Below, piece by piece: positions 41,598-44,384 of a stretch of 44,384 bases of DNA. A model generated the notes under the pieces. The model saw only the letters and a program-made list of their open reading frames with translations. It did no database searches and was not told the origin of the DNA. Within the stretch, counting starts at the first letter, position 1, and every line of letters begins with the position of its first letter. Origin of the DNA: Anabaena sp. UHCC 0187 (GTDB lineage: Bacteria > Cyanobacteriota > Cyanobacteriia > Cyanobacteriales > Nostocaceae); NCBI RefSeq assembly GCF_009712035.1, contig NZ_VILB01000008.1, positions 105,165 to 149,548 on the forward strand, given 5' to 3'. Both the position numbers and the translations under genes were made by a program.

Positions 41598-43028
41598 TCA
41601 GACGGTATCCATTGCTTCAAACTCGAACTTAATTTCTTTCCACAGTTCGCAAGCAACAGCCAACTCAGGAGACCACTTAGCAGCTTCGCGGATAATATCA
41701 TTACCTTCACGAGCCAAGTTACGACCTTCGTTACGAGCTTGAACAACTGCTTCTAGAGCTACGCGGTTAGCTGTAGCACCAGGAGCGTTACCCCAAGGAT
41801 GTCCGAGAGTACCACCACCGAATTGTAGTACGGAGTCATCACCAAAGATTTCTACCAACGCGGGCATATGCCATACGTGGATACCACCAGAAGCAACGGC
41901 CATTACACCGGGTAAAGAAGCCCAGTCTTGGGTAAAGTAAATACCACGAGACTTGTCTTGTTCGATGTAGTTTTCACGCAATAGGTCAACGAAGCCCATT
42001 GTGATTCCACGTTCACCTTCTAACTTACCAACTACTGTACCGGTGTGGATGTGATCACCACCAGACAAGCGGAGAGCCTTAGCCAATACGCGGAAGTGGA
42101 TACCGTGGTTCTTCTGACGGTCAATTACAGCGTGCATAGCACGGTGAATGTGCAACAGAATACCGTTATCACGACACCAGCGAGACAATGTGGTGTTAGC
42201 TGTGAAACCTGCGGTTAGGTAATCGTGCATGATGATGGGCTGTTTGAGTTCTTTAGCGTACTCAGCCCGTTGGATCATTTGTTCGCAGGTAGGAGCGGTA
42301 ACGTTCAGGTAGTGACCCTTGATTTCGCCGGTTTCTGCTTGTGCTTTGTTGATAGCTTCTGATACAAACAAGAAGCGATCGCGCCATCTTTGGAAAGGTG
42401 CAGAGTTGATGTTTTCGTCGTCTTTGGTGAAGTCCAAACCACCACGTAAACATTCGTAAACTGCGCGTCCGTAGTTCTTAGCGGAAAGACCTAATTTGGG
42501 TTTGATTGTACAACCCAAGAGAGGACGACCGTATTTGTTCAATTTGTCGCGTTCAACTTGAATACCGTGAGGAGGTCCTTGGAAAGTCTTGATGTAAGCT
42601 ACAGGGAAACGAATGTCTTCCAAACGTAATGCCCGTAAAGCTTTAAAACCAAATACGTTACCTACGATGGAGGTTAGTACGTTGGTGATAGAACCTTCTT
42701 CAAACAAGTCCAAGGGATAAGCAACATAACAAATATATTGGTTATCTTCACCAGGAACTGGTTCGATATCATAACAACGACCTTTGTAGCGATCTAGGTC
42801 GGTGAGCAAGTCTGTCCAAACTGTTGTCCAAGTACCTGTAGAGGACTCAGCAGCTACAGCCGCGCCAGCTTCTTCAGGAGGAACTCCGGGTTGGGGGGTC
42901 ATCCGGAAAGCTGCTAATAAATCTGTATCTTTAGGAGTGTAATCAGGTGTGTAATAAGTTAGTCTGTAATCTTGAACCCCAGCTTTATACCCAGACTTAG
43001 CCTGAGTCTTAGTTTGCGCGTAAGACAT
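41598..43028 (-). CDS. rbcL: RuBisCO large subunit (form IB)
   Basis: 476 residues from the ATG at 43026-43028 ([20 protein letters not shown]), preferred over the frame start at 43064; a GGAAG ribosome site precedes it. Active-site blocks: [14 protein letters not shown] holds the carbamylated lysine and its neighbours, plus [32 protein letters not shown] and [14 protein letters not shown]. Catalyses carboxylation of ribulose bisphosphate inside carboxysomes. First gene of rbcLXS; long upstream spacer of about 0.95 kb. HIP1 octamer at 42375. Confidence 0.99.
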   Translation of the reverse strand: MSYAQTKTQAKSGYKAGVQDYRLTYYTPDYTPKDTDLLAAFRMTPQPGVPPEEAGAAVAAESSTGTWTTVWTDLLTDLDRYKGRCYDIEPVPGEDNQYICYVAYPLDLFEEGSITNVLTSIVGNVFGFKALRALRLEDIRFPVAYIKTFQGPPHGIQVERDKLNKYGRPLLGCTIKPKLGLSAKNYGRAVYECLRGGLDFTKDDENINSAPFQRWRDRFLFVSEAINKAQAETGEIKGHYLNVTAPTCEQMIQRAEYAKELKQPIIMHDYLTAGFTANTTLSRWCRDNGILLHIHRAMHAVIDRQKNHGIHFRVLAKALRLSGGDHIHTGTVVGKLEGERGITMGFVDLLRENYIEQDKSRGIYFTQDWASLPGVMAVASGGIHVWHMPALVEIFGDDSVLQFGGGTLGHPWGNAPGATANRVALEAVVQARNEGRNLAREGNDIIREAAKWSPELAVACELWKEIKFEFEAMDTV

Positions 43029-43118
43029 ATTTTTCTTCCAAGAAGTCTTTCTTTTTACTATCAAATCACGTTATGTGCCACTTCTTCCCATTCCAACTCT
43101 TAATTCATTCTTAATGAA

Positions 43119-43137
43119 ATTATAAGTTTTGCTTATA
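43119..43137 (-). promoter_or_regulatory. LysR-type palindrome and -10 box upstream of rbcL
   Basis: TATAAG (43121-43126), spacer TTTTG, CTTATA (43132-43137) is a perfect inverted repeat about 95 bases before the rbcL start; ATAAG-N5-CTTAT resembles the RbcR/CmpR (LysR-type) motif ATTA(G/A)-N5-(C/T)TAAT. On the minus strand it overlaps TATAAT (43119-43124), a plausible -10 box. Assignment is by motif only. Confidence 0.4.
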
Positions 43138-43980
43138 GTTAGGGGCGAGGCTGATCTATGGTGACAGTATTACTGCTGCACAAATTATATTGCAGTCACA
43201 ATTGCCGCAACTAATTTTTTACCAGTTATTTTTCGTCCCAGAAATACAAAATCTTTTCATCTTGAGTTTGCATACCCTACTAAACTGGCTTTATCAGCCG
43301 TCTGCGGATTTTTGCCTGAAAGCCACATTCCAGATATAAGGCTGGTTTGCTGCAACTCTCTTTTTTTTCCTGATGTCTTTACCTAAAGGGGGTAAAGATT
43401 GATCACGAGGCATTTTCACTCTCAGACAGGTTTAGTCAGGGGATGAGCAAGAAAAGAAGAAGTTGCACATCACGGAATTTGTAGCTTACCCCACAATATA
43501 TCAATAATTCAATAAGTTATTTTGCAAATTTTTCTAACTGATATATTTAAATTTGTTATTACATAAAGATTTAACATTTTATTAAGATTTATTTATAAAT
43601 GTGTATATTTTAAGTAAGTAGGGCTTACGCATTGACAAAAAACATCATCTATGCAGTCTAGACAATGGCATTCTTGCCAAGGTTAGCAAAAATATGCTTA
43701 ATAATATATAGAAGTAAACAGATTTCTCTGTACCTCGTTTTGATAGGAAAAATAGGGATGATTGCGATCGCACTCCTCAAAATCATCCTACAAGCGATCT
43801 CTATCAGGTAGTTGAAAGGACTGTTCTTTAAGCTGAAGTTTGAAGTTATGGTTGATAATAGTGTTTTTGTTAAAAATATTTACATTATTATAAGTGTTTC
43901 TTCCGTTGCTAATTACTTAGAGTTATATCCATAATTGACTGGTATATTTCTTACAAAGACTCTTAATACACTATTTAATC
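43138..43980. other. Long non-coding spacer upstream of rbcL
   Basis: About 840 bases with no reading frame or RNA that I can support. It separates rbcL (minus) from the divergent gene at 43981. Minor signals are a GTAAGTAGGGCTTAC palindrome (about 43615-43629) and a HIP1 octamer (43764-43771). Both genes' regulatory regions probably lie here. Confidence 0.5.
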
Positions 43981-44384
43981 ATGACAAAACAAACTATGCA
44001 AACTCAACAAGACGAGTTACAGCACATTTTTGTAGCTTATGAAACAGCCAAGCAAGGTGGAATTCAACAAGTTACATCAAGATCAGGAAAAGAATATGAA
44101 GTAAAAATTCCTGCTAATTGTTTGGAAGAAACTAAACTATGCTTGAAAAGACGTAACTTACAGCAAAATAATATAGGTAATTTGCAGGAAAAATATAATT
44201 CTGTTAAAGGATTTTTTAGTAAAATTTATGATGGTTTTTCACAACAATATATAGCTGATAAAAATCCTGTTTATATAGATAATGAAAGTGATATAATTGT
44301 TATTATACATACATTGTTTGACAATAGTATAAACATAGAAAAAATAATATATGAATTAATAAATAACTCAGACATTAAGCCAAT
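43981..44384 (+). CDS. Hypothetical protein with a DnaJ C-terminal-like stretch, cut by window edge
   Basis: Open frame from ATG 43981 to the end (134 full codons, no stop). After a short glutamine-rich start (MTKQTMQTQQDELQHIF), residues 20-50 read AKQGGIQQVTSRSGKEYEVK then IPANCLEETKLCLKRRN, which resembles the beta strand of the DnaJ C-terminal substrate-binding domain (VKIP, EGTKLRLKG). The remaining part is lysine/asparagine-rich and not recognised. No J-domain is visible, so this is tentative; the full gene is outside the window. Confidence 0.6.
   Translation, partial: MTKQTMQTQQDELQHIFVAYETAKQGGIQQVTSRSGKEYEVKIPANCLEETKLCLKRRNLQQNNIGNLQEKYNSVKGFFSKIYDGFSQQYIADKNPVYIDNESDIIVIIHTLFDNSINIEKIIYELINNSDIKP

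Noticed and set aside
43600-43640. GTAAGTAGGGCTTAC as an NtcA site
   Set aside because: NtcA sites are GTA-N8-TAC; here the spacing is nine bases, and the sequence resembles a dispersed Nostoc spacer motif instead.
1-44384. CRISPR arrays, insertion sequences, prophage blocks
   Set aside because: No regularly spaced direct repeats, no transposase frame and no phage structural genes were seen anywhere in the window.

Overview
The window comes from a filamentous, heterocyst-type cyanobacterium (Nostocales; an Anabaena/Dolichospermum/Aphanizomenon/Nostoc relative is the best guess). Evidence: a form IB RuBisCO operon in the order rbcL-rbcX-rbcS; a RuBisCO activase with a C-terminal small-subunit-like domain, as in beta-cyanobacteria; a PAM68-type photosystem II assembly gene next to rpsO; LL-diaminopimelate aminotransferase; AT-rich DNA; at least 17 copies of the HIP1 octamer GCGATCGC; and heptameric short tandem repeats of the kind typical of Nostocales.

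Layout. 1-2.5 kb: a truncated NB-ARC (NLR-like) STAND ATPase with a small partner gene, and an Uma2 nuclease remnant. 2.5-7.4 kb: PAM68, rpsO, a YggT protein, small membrane and hypothetical genes, and a SpoIID/LytB protein. 7.5-14.7 kb: surface polysaccharide genes (Wzc-like tyrosine kinase, hexapeptide acetyltransferase, two family 2 glycosyltransferases) interrupted by endonuclease V and tRNA-Gln. 14.8-19.1 kb: cobU, a three-gene toxin-antitoxin-like operon, inositol monophosphatase, a thermonuclease-like lipoprotein and a 2Fe-2S ferredoxin. 19.3-20.5 kb: tRNA-Ser followed by a two-gene Doc toxin cassette. 20.5-28.2 kb: a CobN/ChlH-type chelatase, an amidase, a CHAD protein, an NIL-ferredoxin and a TxlA-type thioredoxin. 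28.5-34.8 kb: dapL, an AT-rich AAA ATPase/nuclease-like pair, potC, a family 4 glycosyltransferase and queF. 34.9-39.9 kb: hypothetical genes, the SRP RNA, a 2'-5' RNA ligase-like protein, a GH24 lysozyme, rca and a GNAT. 40.1-43.1 kb: a RiPP-precursor-like gene and rbcS-rbcX-rbcL, then about 0.9 kb of upstream non-coding DNA and the start of a further gene.

How the genes work together. Rca and RbcLXS form a carbon-fixation neighbourhood. CobU and the CobN-like chelatase both fit cobalamin synthesis. Tyrosine kinase, glycosyltransferases and acetyltransferase fit export and assembly of a surface polysaccharide. The accessory layer is scattered: four loci look like conflict or signalling systems. 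They are (i) the NLR plus small partner sharing a duplicated ~26-residue motif that resembles amyloid signalling motif pairs, (ii) AAA ATPase plus PD-(D/E)XK-like protein, (iii) antitoxin-like/PD-(D/E)XK/RelE-ParE operon with GTGA overlaps, and (iv) a Doc toxin with an unusual 217-residue partner next to a tRNA gene. A stand-alone peptide with a double-glycine leader lies beside the RuBisCO operon. No CRISPR array, insertion sequence or prophage block was seen.

All calls were made by reading the sequence and recalling families; no database search was run.
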